From positions 116,697,018-116,761,017 of the forward strand of contig OY978525.1 of assembly GCA_963854835.1 (NCBI GenBank): 64,000 nucleotides of DNA, written 5' to 3'. Positions 48,201-57,827 of this stretch are shown here, in pieces. Within the stretch, counting starts at the first letter, position 1; the number at the start of each line of letters is the position of its first letter. The DNA comes from Megamerina dolium (lineage: Eukaryota; Arthropoda; Insecta; Diptera; Megamerinidae). Below the pieces are notes generated by a model. That model saw only the letters and a list, made by a program, of their open reading frames with translations. It made no database searches and was not told the origin of the DNA. The translations under genes were made by a program, and so were the position numbers.

Positions 48201-48813
48201 TTACAAATATATCATTCAATCCATATTTCCTTAATATTCCAAGCATTTGTATCCATTTGAAGGGCTGGTCACGCGACGATTTCAATTCTGTCATTTCAGC
48301 CGATTTATCTTCATTCTCCTCTGATGAATCGATTACTGATTTCTCAGGCACAAATTTGTCCGCTTCAGCTTCAGATTTCGTTTCATTCTCCTCTGACGAG
48401 TCAATATCTTCTAACGGTAATAGTGAAGGCCATTTTAGATTTTCGTGCGTATGCAGCCAATTCAGCATTTCAATTGGTTCGAACTGTTCAGCGTATAGAC
48501 ACGAATTGTAAAATCCCCATGTATTTGCAATGAAATGATATTCTGATGGAAGTGTACTATTTTTTAAATTAATCAATATTTTGTTAAATTCATTTGTATA
48601 ATGATAAGATAATTGTCCAAAAATGTCTCTATAGTTTTTCAAGTCATGAACTTGACCATAATTACCGCAAGCATATTCATAAAAATCAACACACGGATCA
48701 ACGCTTATATTCATATAACTTTCGATTAATTTCACATGTTCACGATTCACATCCTTGCCATAAATTGTCTGTATGATTAATGTGCACATTAATAGAATTA
48801 CACAAATTTTCAT
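45257..48813 (-). pseudogene. Neprilysin-like M13 peptidase gene (cluster copy 3) split by a DINE-1-like insertion
   Basis: The gene runs from ATG at 48813 (signal peptide MKICVILLMCTLIIQTIYG) with DPCVDFYEYACGNY and an acidic linker rich in SSEENE. It is open to 47871, where a 1505-bp element (46366-47870) enters within the word for Tyr-Phe-Asn. The reading resumes at 46365 and stays open to the TAG at 45257. The two coding parts, 943 and 1109 nt, sum to 2052 nt, exactly 683 codons plus stop, one residue shorter than the intact copy 2. Zinc motifs GHEIIHGFD and TEIISD, the HP...R pair (HPSHHKR) and CPLGSPMNPDKKCQIW are all intact. The insertion adds a stop after five altered residues, so the expected product is about 317 residues without the catalytic half. 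No other lesion is seen, which points to a recent break. Removal as an intron is not supported, as no GT donor lies at the junction. Confidence 0.93.
46366..47870 (-). mobile_element. DINE-1-like element, copy C, inserted in neprilysin copy 3
   Basis: In element orientation it starts TATACCCTGCATAATGC at 47870, has a GTCC tract at about 47706-47740, about 300-bp central repeats (TTTGTATGGGAGCCCC, GTGGGCGTGG), the inner complement ATATGCAGGGTATA, then the hairpin GTCGGC-CCCA-GCCGAC and a TGTAAGGAGATTTT end. The host gene flanks join perfectly without duplication, with insertion between two T. That is as described for Helentron-type elements, which insert at TT and make no target duplication. 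No coding capacity, so it was moved in trans. Nearly the same sequence as copy B. Confidence 0.87.
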
Positions 48814-49032
48814 GATTGCGGCTCGGCTTTATAAGTTGCTAATCTCTTTCAACATAACACTCCTCAATACAGGCAAAGACTACTTTCGTCTAAATTGATG
48901 CAAATAAAATTTAAATCAAAATAAATTATTATCACTTTTTCCCAAACTGCGTGTTTGGTTAATATTAATTCCATAGTAGTGAAAAATTTCTTTTTTTTAA
49001 TATAAGCATTTCTTAATGACACTGATCAGGTC

Positions 49033-49034
<2 letters not shown>
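48814..49034. other. Upstream region of neprilysin copy 3
   Basis: An AGTCTTTGC word (minus strand, near 48876) sits about 70 bp before the ATG, as in copies 1 and 2. The distal block shared by copies 1 and 2 is not found here. Confidence 0.4.
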
Positions 49035-49219
<185 letters not shown>

Positions 49220-49659
49220 GTATTGCATCAAGGTGTGTCAAACTTTTAGCTCATCGAAAAACATTCAATTTGGATAACTTCAAGCATTTGTCAGATTTTA
49301 TGAAAATTATGAAAATTATGAAAATTCATGAATTTTCCTCCTTCTGAAGAAATGCTTGAAATTATCTAAATATTACATTTTTCGCCATATTTTAATTTAA
49401 TTGTACGTTTTTATTAATTCTCCTGTTGGCTCCAAATGATTCCATCCCTGCCTTGTTATTTATTCCTGAATCCAAATCCGTGGTCGGATTTCCGTCATCG
49501 CCCTCATGTGGCCTTCTAACATCAAAAAGCATGGTGTTTCGACTATTTTTACTTTTTGTAACAAAGTACCGTAATGTCATAAGACTTATGTCGTTTTCTC
49601 ATGCTCTACTCGATAGCACTCTCTAGCATCGTATATTTGCAGGCTCACTTTGTAAGTTG
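49220..49659. other. Unrecognised intergenic sequence
   Basis: About 440 bp with a less AT-rich middle part (49420-49600). Open frames on both strands there are short and carry no motif I recognise; it may be an old repeat. Confidence 0.4.
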
Positions 49660-49880
49660 CATCATTGTATCATCATCGTCATCATTATTCCTCCTTTAAC
49701 TTCGTTGCGGAGCATAGGGCTAAAGTAAAAATTTTCGAGGCGTTTGGGTTTCCTGCCAGGTTAAGTTTTTGTCCATGACTTTCATCTCGCCCTCGACACA
49801 GCGTCGCCAAGAGCCTCTGGGTTTGCCTTTTCTGCGTAATCTCTGTGGGTTGTAGTCCAATGCTTGCCTGCTAATTACGA
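49660..49880 (-). mobile_element. RTE-type LINE, 3' end fragment
   Basis: The minus strand reads IVISRQALDYNPQRLRRKGK then PRGSWRRCVEGEMKVMDKNL and TWQETQ, matching the well known C-terminal wording of RTE-clade reverse transcriptases (QALDWNP..GKRKRGRP..TWRR). A frame change follows, and the fragment ends in GATGATGAT, a short-repeat tail as RTE elements have. It abuts the SINE at 49906. Confidence 0.75.
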
Positions 49881-49905
49881 TTCCACTTTTTCGCAGTGTA
49901 TTTAT

Positions 49906-50240
49906 GGGTGCCGTAGCTCAGTGGTTAATGTGTTGGCCTTCTCATCTGTAGGTCGTGGTTCAATCCCCGGCTGATGCATAACAAATTTAATATCGGAAAG
50001 ATTAAAGATTCTTTCGAACGGTACCCACCTGTCGGCAAGCAATTGGCAATTCTTCCGACAGTAACAACTTGCCATGAAAAATCTTCTAAAAGAACTCTGT
50101 GACAAAGCTCCGAAAAAGTGATGTCACAGAAGGGTTCTGCCGTTCGGAACCGGCTAAAATAAGTAGGTCCCTTCTAATAATGTCCAAGATTTAACACGCA
50201 CAATAGTAATGGAAGAGAAGCTCGGTCAAAGAGACCTTCA
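49906..50240 (+). mobile_element. tRNA-derived SINE, full length
   Basis: This is the clearest copy. The head GGGTGCCGTAGCTCAGTGG carries an A box (TAGCTCAGTGG, 49914-49924), and GGTTCAATCCC (49957-49967) is a B box, with spacing normal for a RNA polymerase III tRNA-type promoter. The body has CACCTGTCGGCAAGCAATTG, GTTCTGCCGTTCGGAACCGG and TAAGTAGGTCCCTTCTAATA, ending GAAGAGAAGCTCGG. The head is not a tRNA gene itself: the acceptor and anticodon arms do not pair as a whole. Confidence 0.9.
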
Positions 50241-50449
50241 TCAGCGAAATCCAAAACTTTAAGATGCTCCATTTGAATAGGGTCCTACAGCAGTCATCTT
50301 TTTTCTGAGGTATCAATTGTGACCAGTATTTCTTGTAAGACGATGGGAAATAATAGCGATGACGCCTAGTTTGTACGGATAGGGACAGATGAGATTCCAT
50401 TGTGCAGAATTCGACACTCGATAGCTTCGTATTGGACTTTGATTAGGCC
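50241..50449. other. Possible LINE 3' flank
   Basis: The sequence is less AT-rich than its surroundings and precedes (in element orientation, follows) the RNase H fragment; it may be the 3' untranslated part of that LINE. No motif proves this. Confidence 0.3.
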
Positions 50450-51190
50450 CACAATACATTCCGGGACTCTTCTTCATTGTAAAGTACATCAGATGTTTTG
50501 TGCTTTAGTCAGTCAAATGCAAGGCCTTATGGTTTAACCCGCTAAGTTTAGGCTCTTCATGTATTTAAGCACTATTTGAGGTTTATTGTTTCAGAGTTTA
50601 TATGGAGGCATGACAATAATACGCAAGCGGTTAAGTTTTTGTCTGGCATGTGTCGGACTTTTGCAGGGAATATGCTCTAAACTCTCAATGTCCATTTGAT
50701 CAGTGTTCAAGAAATCCAACATCGATAGGTGATACCTGAGACTACAATGACCTGTGAAGTAACTAGATAAAATTCGTTAGTCTGCTCGGCTTAACGAAAG
50801 TAGCTTATCCGATATTCCCTTAGCTGGAATGAGCAATTGCTTTGCATTCCGCTGACCGGCTTTGTTAAGCCAGTTTTCGGCAAATACGTTTCTGCTCATT
50901 TTGCGATAGCTTCGCTTTTGTGACTTTTGATAAGTCAACTGAAGGGCTCAGCACCAACTAAGAGCATATCTAAGCCACGTTTGGCTGGGTAATCAGTCAT
51001 TCCATTACCCTCATGCCCTTGGTGTGCCGGAAACTACCCTAATACCATAGTATTCAAGTTGCCTAATATGTTGAGAAGGTATCAATTTTGAGGTTATTGT
51101 GTTCCATTGAAGGGCTTTAAATGTCACTTCACTATCTGACAGTATGTAAGTATAAGTTGCCTTCATCATCCTACGAAGATTTCGATGGCT
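50450..51190 (-). mobile_element. Non-LTR retrotransposon fragment: RNase H to C terminus
   Basis: Read on the minus strand: SDSEVTFKALQWNTI-like RNase H start, HQGHEGNGMTD (catalytic-side word), LRYALSWC, FAENWLNKAGQRNAKQLL, SLSRADIRILSSYFTGHCSL and RYHLSMLDFLNTDQ. The FTGHC-L-YHL word is shared with the C-terminal parts of the other LINE pieces, but the remaining sequence differs, so this is a third LINE lineage. Broken by stops. Confidence 0.78.
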
Positions 51191-51417
51191 TGTATTTTTG
51201 CTAAATTGCTAAATTGTCGCCAATACTATATATTGCTAGCATAATTAATAATTGAAATTGATTTTCCAATTTTTTGTTTTTTTTTTTTGCTAACGAAATG
51301 TCTGCATGTCTACTTACTTGAATCTCTAAATTAATGAAGTGATATTAATTATTGCCTTCAATGGCCAATAATAGGAAAAGTGCTTTGTTGAAATTTTGCC
51401 AAAAGTTTGTAATGTTG
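51191..51417. other. Intergenic sequence
   Basis: AT-rich. Nothing recognised. Confidence 0.5.
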
Positions 51418-51656
51418 CTTTTGTGAAGGAAATTACATTCAAAATGAAAGTCTCATCGATTTCTCCTTTTTTATAAAAATGTATTTGTATTTTCATTTTA
51501 TTTTGTCTGCAGTAGCAGGAAATAATGTGACGTCACTTTTGTGAAGGTGAAGTTGCAATAGAAGATTCATCGGTTTCTATTTCTATAAAATTGTTTTGTT
51601 TTTTTTGCATTCTATTTTCTAGTACTATAGACAATAGTACTAGAAAATAATGTGAC
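51418..51656. repeat. Imperfect tandem repeat ending in a strong hairpin
   Basis: Two units of about 115 bp share TTTTGTGAAGG, TCATCG.TTTCT, TATAAAA and GGAAATAATGTGACG or GAAAATAATGTGACG. The first unit ends with GTGACGTCAC (51527-51536), a CRE/ATF-type palindrome. The second holds a 16-bp perfect inverted repeat (51613-51628 and 51634-51649) around a five-base loop. Confidence 0.7.
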
Positions 51657-51791
51657 GGGTTAATATAATGGATAATAATAAAAAAAAATCATAGATTTGT
51701 ATATTTGTATAGAGCTTTAATTGCAAAGCACACAATTTCGATTCTCTTTAAACGATTCTCTTCCCTTTCAAGACTGCAACATATAATAATA

Positions 51792-52363
51792 CAGGGTGAT
51801 TTTTTAAGAGCCTTCGGATTTGATTTAAAAAAAAAAAACACATAAAATTAAGAGAAATGTATGAAATCTTTATTTGAGTCGTTAGAAGTCGATCTATTAT
51901 AATTTAATGTTTAAAGATGATTTCATGTAAATGTTGACCGCGGTTGCGCCTCAAATGGTTCATACGCTGGGTCCAATTTTGACATACTCTCTCCAACATA
52001 TCGGCCGGTATCTCATGAATAAATCGATCATTCACGGTAATCAACAACAGCTGCGACATTTTCCTCTGTCCGCACTCTACGTATGCATGTTGGTGGTTTA
52101 ATGTCCAATAATGTAAATTTGGTGTGAAATTTAGTCACAAGATTCCGAATAGCCGCCTCAGAAGGTCGCCCAAAGTGACCATAAAATGAAATTAATGAAT
52201 GAATGAACTGAGCATGAATTTTGATAATAAAATTCAATTATCTGCAAGCGGTAAATTATAGACCAAACTGAACATGTTTGACAGTAACATGTTACACGAA
52301 TACAACTGAGCTGACAAAAACAGTTTTGCAAAAAAAAAAAAAAGTTGCTAAAAAATCACCCTG
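51792..52363 (-). mobile_element. DD41D (rosa-type) element, mostly deleted
   Basis: The left end is CAGGGTGATTTTTTAAGAGC and the right end complements to CAGGGTGATTTTTTAGCAAC. At 572 bp it keeps both ends, a C-terminal part (ERVCQNWTQRMNHLRRNRG-like, near 51950) and an N-terminal part (RPSEAAIRNLVTKFHTKFTL near 52120-52170, then PPTCIRRVRTEENVA). All three catalytic Asp regions are missing. TA flanks the left side only. Confidence 0.88.
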
Positions 52364-52635
52364 TCTTATAAGTGAACATCCCTAAAATAGGCATGATCGG
52401 TTTATTTTAAAGCATATCTCCCAAAAAAATCTAACCTCAAAAATGACGTAAAAATGCCATTAAATATTTATAATGTTTAGAATATATATTTTATAATATT
52501 TAGAAAAATGTGCATAATATCTAAAAAAAATCACTCCATTGTTTTGACAATTTTATATTTTGATAAATTTTTGGCGCTTTCATTGGTGTGGTCCAAAAAG
52601 TAATTTACACCTGAGGACGGGCATGAAAAAGCCAG
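52364..52635. other. Intergenic sequence
   Basis: AT-rich. Nothing recognised. Confidence 0.5.
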
Positions 52636-52637
52636 AA

Positions 52638-52990
52638 ATTGACAGAACTTTGTAATTTTTCAAAATTTTGACTTAACGCTATTCCGTTAAAAATTTAATC
52701 CGACAGAAATTCCGATAAACTTGTTTTAGGTAAAGAAATTTCTTTTTTTGAATTTTTGAATTTTTGAACTAAATTGGGCCAGTAAAACCCGAGATATTGC
52801 GATTTAAGTAACACACAAATTGACAGAACTTTGTAGTTTTTCAAAATTTTTACTTAACGGTATTCGATTAAAAATTTTTTCCGAAAAAAATTCCGATAAA
52901 CTTATTTTACGTAAATTTTTGGCCGAATCTGAGACATCAAATCCTAAAAGTTGTGCGATTTAAAAAAGAATGACCCATATAATAGTTGAA
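52638..52990. repeat. Imperfect tandem repeat, about 181-bp period, two units
   Basis: Both units begin ATTGACAGAACTTTGTA, share TTTTTCAAAATTTT.ACTTAACG, ATTCCGATAAACTT.TTTTA and a closing GCGATTTAA. Not coding. Confidence 0.8.
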
Positions 52991-53967
52991 TAAAGTAGAT
53001 AGTATGTAAGTACATACTGATTAGCGGTACTTACGAAGTACAACTTATTTGACAGATGAGCTAAAGAGCGAAATAGCAAATGTCAGGCACAGATTTGTAT
53101 TTCAAGTGTGACAGATTAGCCAGACTCAGTTCTACTTAAGGGGTTATGTGTAGCAAAAGGGTTAACATGTACCAAATTTATAGCATACTACATAGGTATT
53201 TTATTTTTGCTTAAAGCAAATCTAGTCAGTAACACTTTGTATTTTCTACTATTAATTAATTCTTTGTACTTGTAGTTTATATCAGAATCAGATGAACAAA
53301 AGAAAATAGAAAATTAATATTTAGAGCTTTCTTCTTCAATTTCTTCAATTCATCTTAACTTTTGTTTTTTTGTTTTTTTTTTTTTATAATATTTCAGTAC
53401 TTAAATCGTATACTAGAATTTTATGAATTCTAAAAATATCATCACGAATTTTATGTCATCCATAATCAACATTTACTATAACCATCATTTCATGTTCAAA
53501 CTGATTATAACCACAAAAACGATGAAAGCAATCAACAAATGCAATAACAACAACTGCGATGGTAACATAACCACAATAGCAGCAGCAACAACAACGACAA
53601 ATCGTTAGACAATTGTCAATAAACAATCGAGTAAGTAAAATGATGTCCTTATGTTTGTATGTATACGAGTATGCATGTGTATTTGAATGATCGGATCAAA
53701 GATATGACGGTATGAATAACTGCCAATATTGGTCACAAATGTTCACAATCATAACGAGAGAACACAATTTCATACACAAATGTACATTAGAGTGGGTCAT
53801 AGCTCATGGAAAATAATATAAATGGTTGACTTACGATTATATGGCTTTACTTGAAAAAATATGTAATTTTTTGTGCTTTTTATGAGGCATTACCTTAGTG
53901 TTCCTGGGATTTTCAAGCATTACTAAAATAAATAATTGAAATGAATTACTTTGCAATTAATTATTTT
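52991..53967. other. Intergenic sequence
   Basis: About 980 bp. A CAA/CAG-rich tract at about 53555-53605 gives a short open frame without support. The phrase TACATTAGAGTGG at 53784 recurs at 35935, hinting at a dispersed repeat whose limits are not clear. Confidence 0.45.
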
Positions 53968-54343
53968 GAAAAATACCAAGAAATTCAGGTACAGGGGATA
54001 CATAGTAGTTAGTATTGACCTCACAAAAAATTCAAATTTCACCCCATCTTAATAATATTATGCTTAAAGTGTTTGCAATTAAACACGTTAGTCTCAAAAA
54101 AAAAAAAAAAAAAGAAATCAATATTTGTTTTAAAATCGCAAAAATTTACTACAAAATATTGATTGTTGCGTTGATCGCACTTAACAGTTTAGCAAAAAAA
54201 TTTTTTGAACAAAGTGATATTCAAAATAACAAAATTACCGTTATCTCTAAAACCTGACCATACAAAATTTTTTTTTAATGCGTTTTAATCTCAGGAGGTC
54301 AATGCTAACTATCCCTTATATCTGAATTTCATGGTATTTTTTC
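53968..54343. repeat. Fold-back (inverted repeat) element, about 376 bp
   Basis: The left arm (53968-54026) and right arm (54295-54343) are inverted copies sharing GAAAAATACC, GAAATTCAG, GGGATA, GTTAG and ATTGACCTC in order, with small gaps. The interior is AT-rich with an A-run and has no transposase. A non-autonomous transposon is likely, though clean target duplications are not seen. Confidence 0.65.
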
Positions 54344-55500
54344 GGCCGTAGAGTAGTATAATAAAAACTTGAATGGAAAATTAATATTTTAACTTTTATA
54401 GGTATTAATTCATGTTTCATAAATATAAAAATTTTACAATCATGCATCAAAACAGTATAGGTTTCCTTTTTAAATTTCTCTTTAGTACTAAGGGCTACCC
54501 TAATGAATCTATTTTCTATAAGAAAACCAATATATGTCTGAATGTAGCGAAGAAGCTGCGTCATCGATGGATATACATACATTTCTATGGATTTGTACGT
54601 ATATATATAGGTACATAACTTTAGGTCATCTTTATTAAAGATGTCGCCGCCATTGTGACGACATTCATCTTGATGATGACAATGAAAATTGTGATTATAT
54701 CAATGGCTGAATATTATAAACATACAAGTATGAGTATGTGTACAATAAATCGCATTTGTTGATAGTAATTCTGATAATACAATATTGCTGCTTTAAAGGA
54801 CAGTTATAGCAAAATATGATGTCAAATAAGAAACAAGCCAGCGCTAACTAGATAATTCTGTTAAGAATAAATCGACATAAAAATAAATAAGTCAAGCTTC
54901 GGCATTATTTAGCCACATAATATATATTAAATACCTATATATGTATATCACATATTCTCTCGAACTCCACACATACATCGTTGGAGCTGATAGACTCATA
55001 AATTAAACAATTTTCGCAGATGTCCATCTATGATTGATTTGATGAAAATTTGCATGGTCGCAAATTGTTATAATAAATTATAATTTTTGTATATATTTTC
55101 AATAGCCTACTGTTGTCTGTGATCAATAAATATTAATAAATATATATGTATGTACATGATTTCACAATAATTAAAAGTATGTCATATAAAGTATGCAAAT
55201 ATATTGGAAATTGCATTCACGCACCATTCACCAGATCAAATATAATAAATTTATTTGTATGCTAAGTACATACACTACTGACTGCATTTTTTGTGTAATT
55301 TTTTCAAACTGAAACAAACCTGTCATATGGAATGTAGCGCCCACGGGAGCAACTACAGATTTTTGCTCATACTCGTCTATTCTATGGGTATGCATTTTTT
55401 ACGTAAATACGCATATTTTACGCTCCATGTACATAGCAACTCTTTCCCCTATATAAATATTGTACATCTTGTAGGGTTATGAGATTATTTAAATCTAAAT
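54344..55500. other. Intergenic sequence
   Basis: AT-rich with many ATACATATGTA words. No gene or repeat recognised. Confidence 0.5.
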
Positions 55501-55544
55501 TAACTAAATTAATCAGATTAATTTAGTTAAATTAATCTGATTAA
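55501..55544. promoter_or_regulatory. Palindrome with two K50-type paired homeodomain sites
   Basis: A perfect 14-bp inverted repeat with a one-base centre spans 55501-55529 (TAACTAAATTAATC on the left). It contains TAATCAGATTA; 55533-55543 contains TAATCTGATTA. Both fit the TAATC-N-GATTA dimer site of K50 homeodomains. Related GATTAATC words recur at 56160-56225. Function is inference. Confidence 0.4.
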
Positions 55545-56390
55545 TAAATTATTAGATTAATAAACATTTTTATTATTAATAATACAAATTATTTAATTAA
55601 TCAGAATTTTGGTTAGTCAAATATTTTTTATTTTTTATTTTTAGCCTCTCTTTGTTTTTAGATTAATCTGTTTTCTTTTTTTTTCACTTATCTACATACT
55701 TTGTATTGGAAAAAATAATATAAATATTTTGTGGAAGATGCTTATTATGAATTTCATTTGATTTTCTATAGCTTGTAATCGAAGATCAAATGTCAAATTC
55801 ATATTTTGAGCTGTGCAACCCTGTCGAAATTTTCATTGAGTAACGAATTTTCTGCCGAAGAGAATTTTGCTTTCGTTGCTGTAGCGAAGTGAGTAAAATA
55901 CCGAAAATGTAAGTATTTTCCGTATGTTTTTTTATTTTTTTTTTTTGCGACTAAACACTAACTTAAAGCAATTTTTATTATTTTCATGCATTTCCTAAAA
56001 CTGAAAAGGATAGTTTTTACAGAACATCTAGCACTTCTGATAGCACCACAGACACCGTAGTCTGTGTAAGTTCAAGCATATTTTCATTGCCATATATTAT
56101 ATTATATTATATTATTGCATAATAATCTTCTTCTGATTGATGGAATAATTTCAATTTTTGATTAATCAAAATTATGATTATTTCATTTATAAAAATGTTG
56201 ATTAATCGAAAAATTGATTAATCACAATTTTAATTACCGTGTAACAATCCGAAAAATCTGTTCGACTAAACTATTCATTCCTAATATTTTGCATTTTCGT
56301 AGAGCATTTTTTGAACAGGATTATCTTGATTCACAATTTTGTTTGCGTCTTTCAAAACAAACTTTCCGAAAAAATTGTAATAAATTAGTA
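55545..56390. other. Intergenic sequence with a possible mini-exon
   Basis: A 43-nt segment (56023-56065) is bordered by TTTTTACAG and GTAAGT, and an earlier GTAAGT donor lies at 55909. No open frame with a start codon leads into it, so no gene is called. GATTAATC words cluster at 56160-56225. Confidence 0.3.
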
Positions 56391-57452
56391 CCTAGTAAGT
56401 CATAAATATTGATACACAATTAAACGCATTCATTAAGAATGCAATATTGGGTGCATCCATTTCATCTTGTGTGATTTGACAGTTGACATTTATGCTTCAT
56501 TGCCACGTAAAAAGTTTTTGGCATCAATTGTTTACAATCATGAAATGGGGCGACATCGAAAATCGTATTGCGTTGTAGTTGGCCTACTAAAATGCAACAA
56601 GGGAAAAGGCTATATTTTTCGGACGTTGCGACCGCTTGGAAACACTCGCAATTTTGTGTGTCGTGCTGTGAAGTTCTTTGAGAATACCGGTGGAGTCCGA
56701 GACTGTCAAAGATCCGAACTCCGAAAGCGTTCAAAGCCGTGATGAAACGAATCGACCGAAAACCGCTGCAAAATCAGAAAATATTGTCACGGGAAATGAA
56801 AATTTCGCAAAAATTCATGTCCATGAAGATTTGGGACTCAGCGCGTACAAGCGACACACTGGGCACCTGCTCACGGCCGCATTGGAGGGAAAACGCAAGC
56901 GAAAATCGAAAGCGGCGCGCAGCAGATACGCTCACAGACAAATCCTGTTTACTGACGAGAAAATCTTCAGCGTAGAAGAATCGTTCAATAAACAGAACGA
57001 TCTTGTGTATGCTTGGTCACCAAGAGAAGCATCCCAACTCATCCCAAGGATCCAAAGAGGCCTCTGCTCCAGCTCACAAGGCAAAAACGACTCAACTGTG
57101 GCTAAAAACAACATTCCGTACTTCATATCAACGGATGATTGGCCAGCTGGTAGTCCAGATCTCAACCCGTTGGATAACAAGTTGTGATCCATATTAGAGG
57201 ACATGGCTTGTTCTACTCGACTCCGAAATATTGAGTCGTTAAAGCGAGCACTTGTCCGTGCAGTGGACAATATCCCCAGGCATGAAGTGCGTCTCGCGAT
57301 CGATGAGCAAATGGAAGTAATTTCTAATAAGTTGTTCCAAGATTTGTAGCCATTAAATAATACAATAAAAAGAAAAAAATTTTTGAAAAATATTAATTCG
57401 TTTTCATTTGGCGTCGATTTTTCTGTGCACCAATATTTATGACGTGACTAGG
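56391..57452 (+). mobile_element. DD37D (maT-like) transposon, internally deleted copy 1
   Basis: The ends CCTAGTAAGTCATAAATATT and its diverged complement match the copy at 62889-63969. The plus strand reads RPLGNTRNFVCRAVKFFENT (HTH), RIDRKPLQNQKILSREM, EDLGLSAYKRHTGHLLTAAL, EGKRKRKSK, then ILFTDEKIFSVEESFNKQND (first Asp). After SQLIPRIQRG it jumps to a piece reading PAHKAKTTQLWLK in one frame, so the second Asp is lost. It then has STDDWPAGSPDLNPLDNKL (third Asp) and LRNIESLKRALVRAVDNIP. Frameshifts are also present. Confidence 0.88.
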
Positions 57453-57827
57453 GAGTTAAAAAAAAAGTAATTTTTTAAATATTGATTCTGTAATGAAATT
57501 GACATTTGAACAACATAAAATTGGAAGATATGGATTCTGATTTGAAATATAACTAATATCAATTACAACAGTTTTCAGATGCGACGTGCTGTGTATTTCT
57601 GTCTAGCATGAATCTACTATAGATTCATATATTATAGATTCACATACCCAGTATGAGTATGTCCTCAGAAAAATATAAAGTTCATTTCTTTTTGTTATTA
57701 TTATTATTGTTACGTTTCATTGTGCAAATTGTAAGTACCTGTATTCAATATCGATATGATTATATCGGTATAATACTTAATACTATTTTGTATATTTGTT
57801 TTCATAGTAATAAGAATTTAGGGCGTA
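57453..57827. other. Intergenic sequence
   Basis: AT-rich with short TTA and TATA runs. No gene seen. Confidence 0.5.

Noticed and set aside
49906..49972. tRNA gene
   Set aside because: A and B boxes are present but acceptor and anticodon arms do not pair as a tRNA; the same head recurs with an attached SINE body elsewhere.
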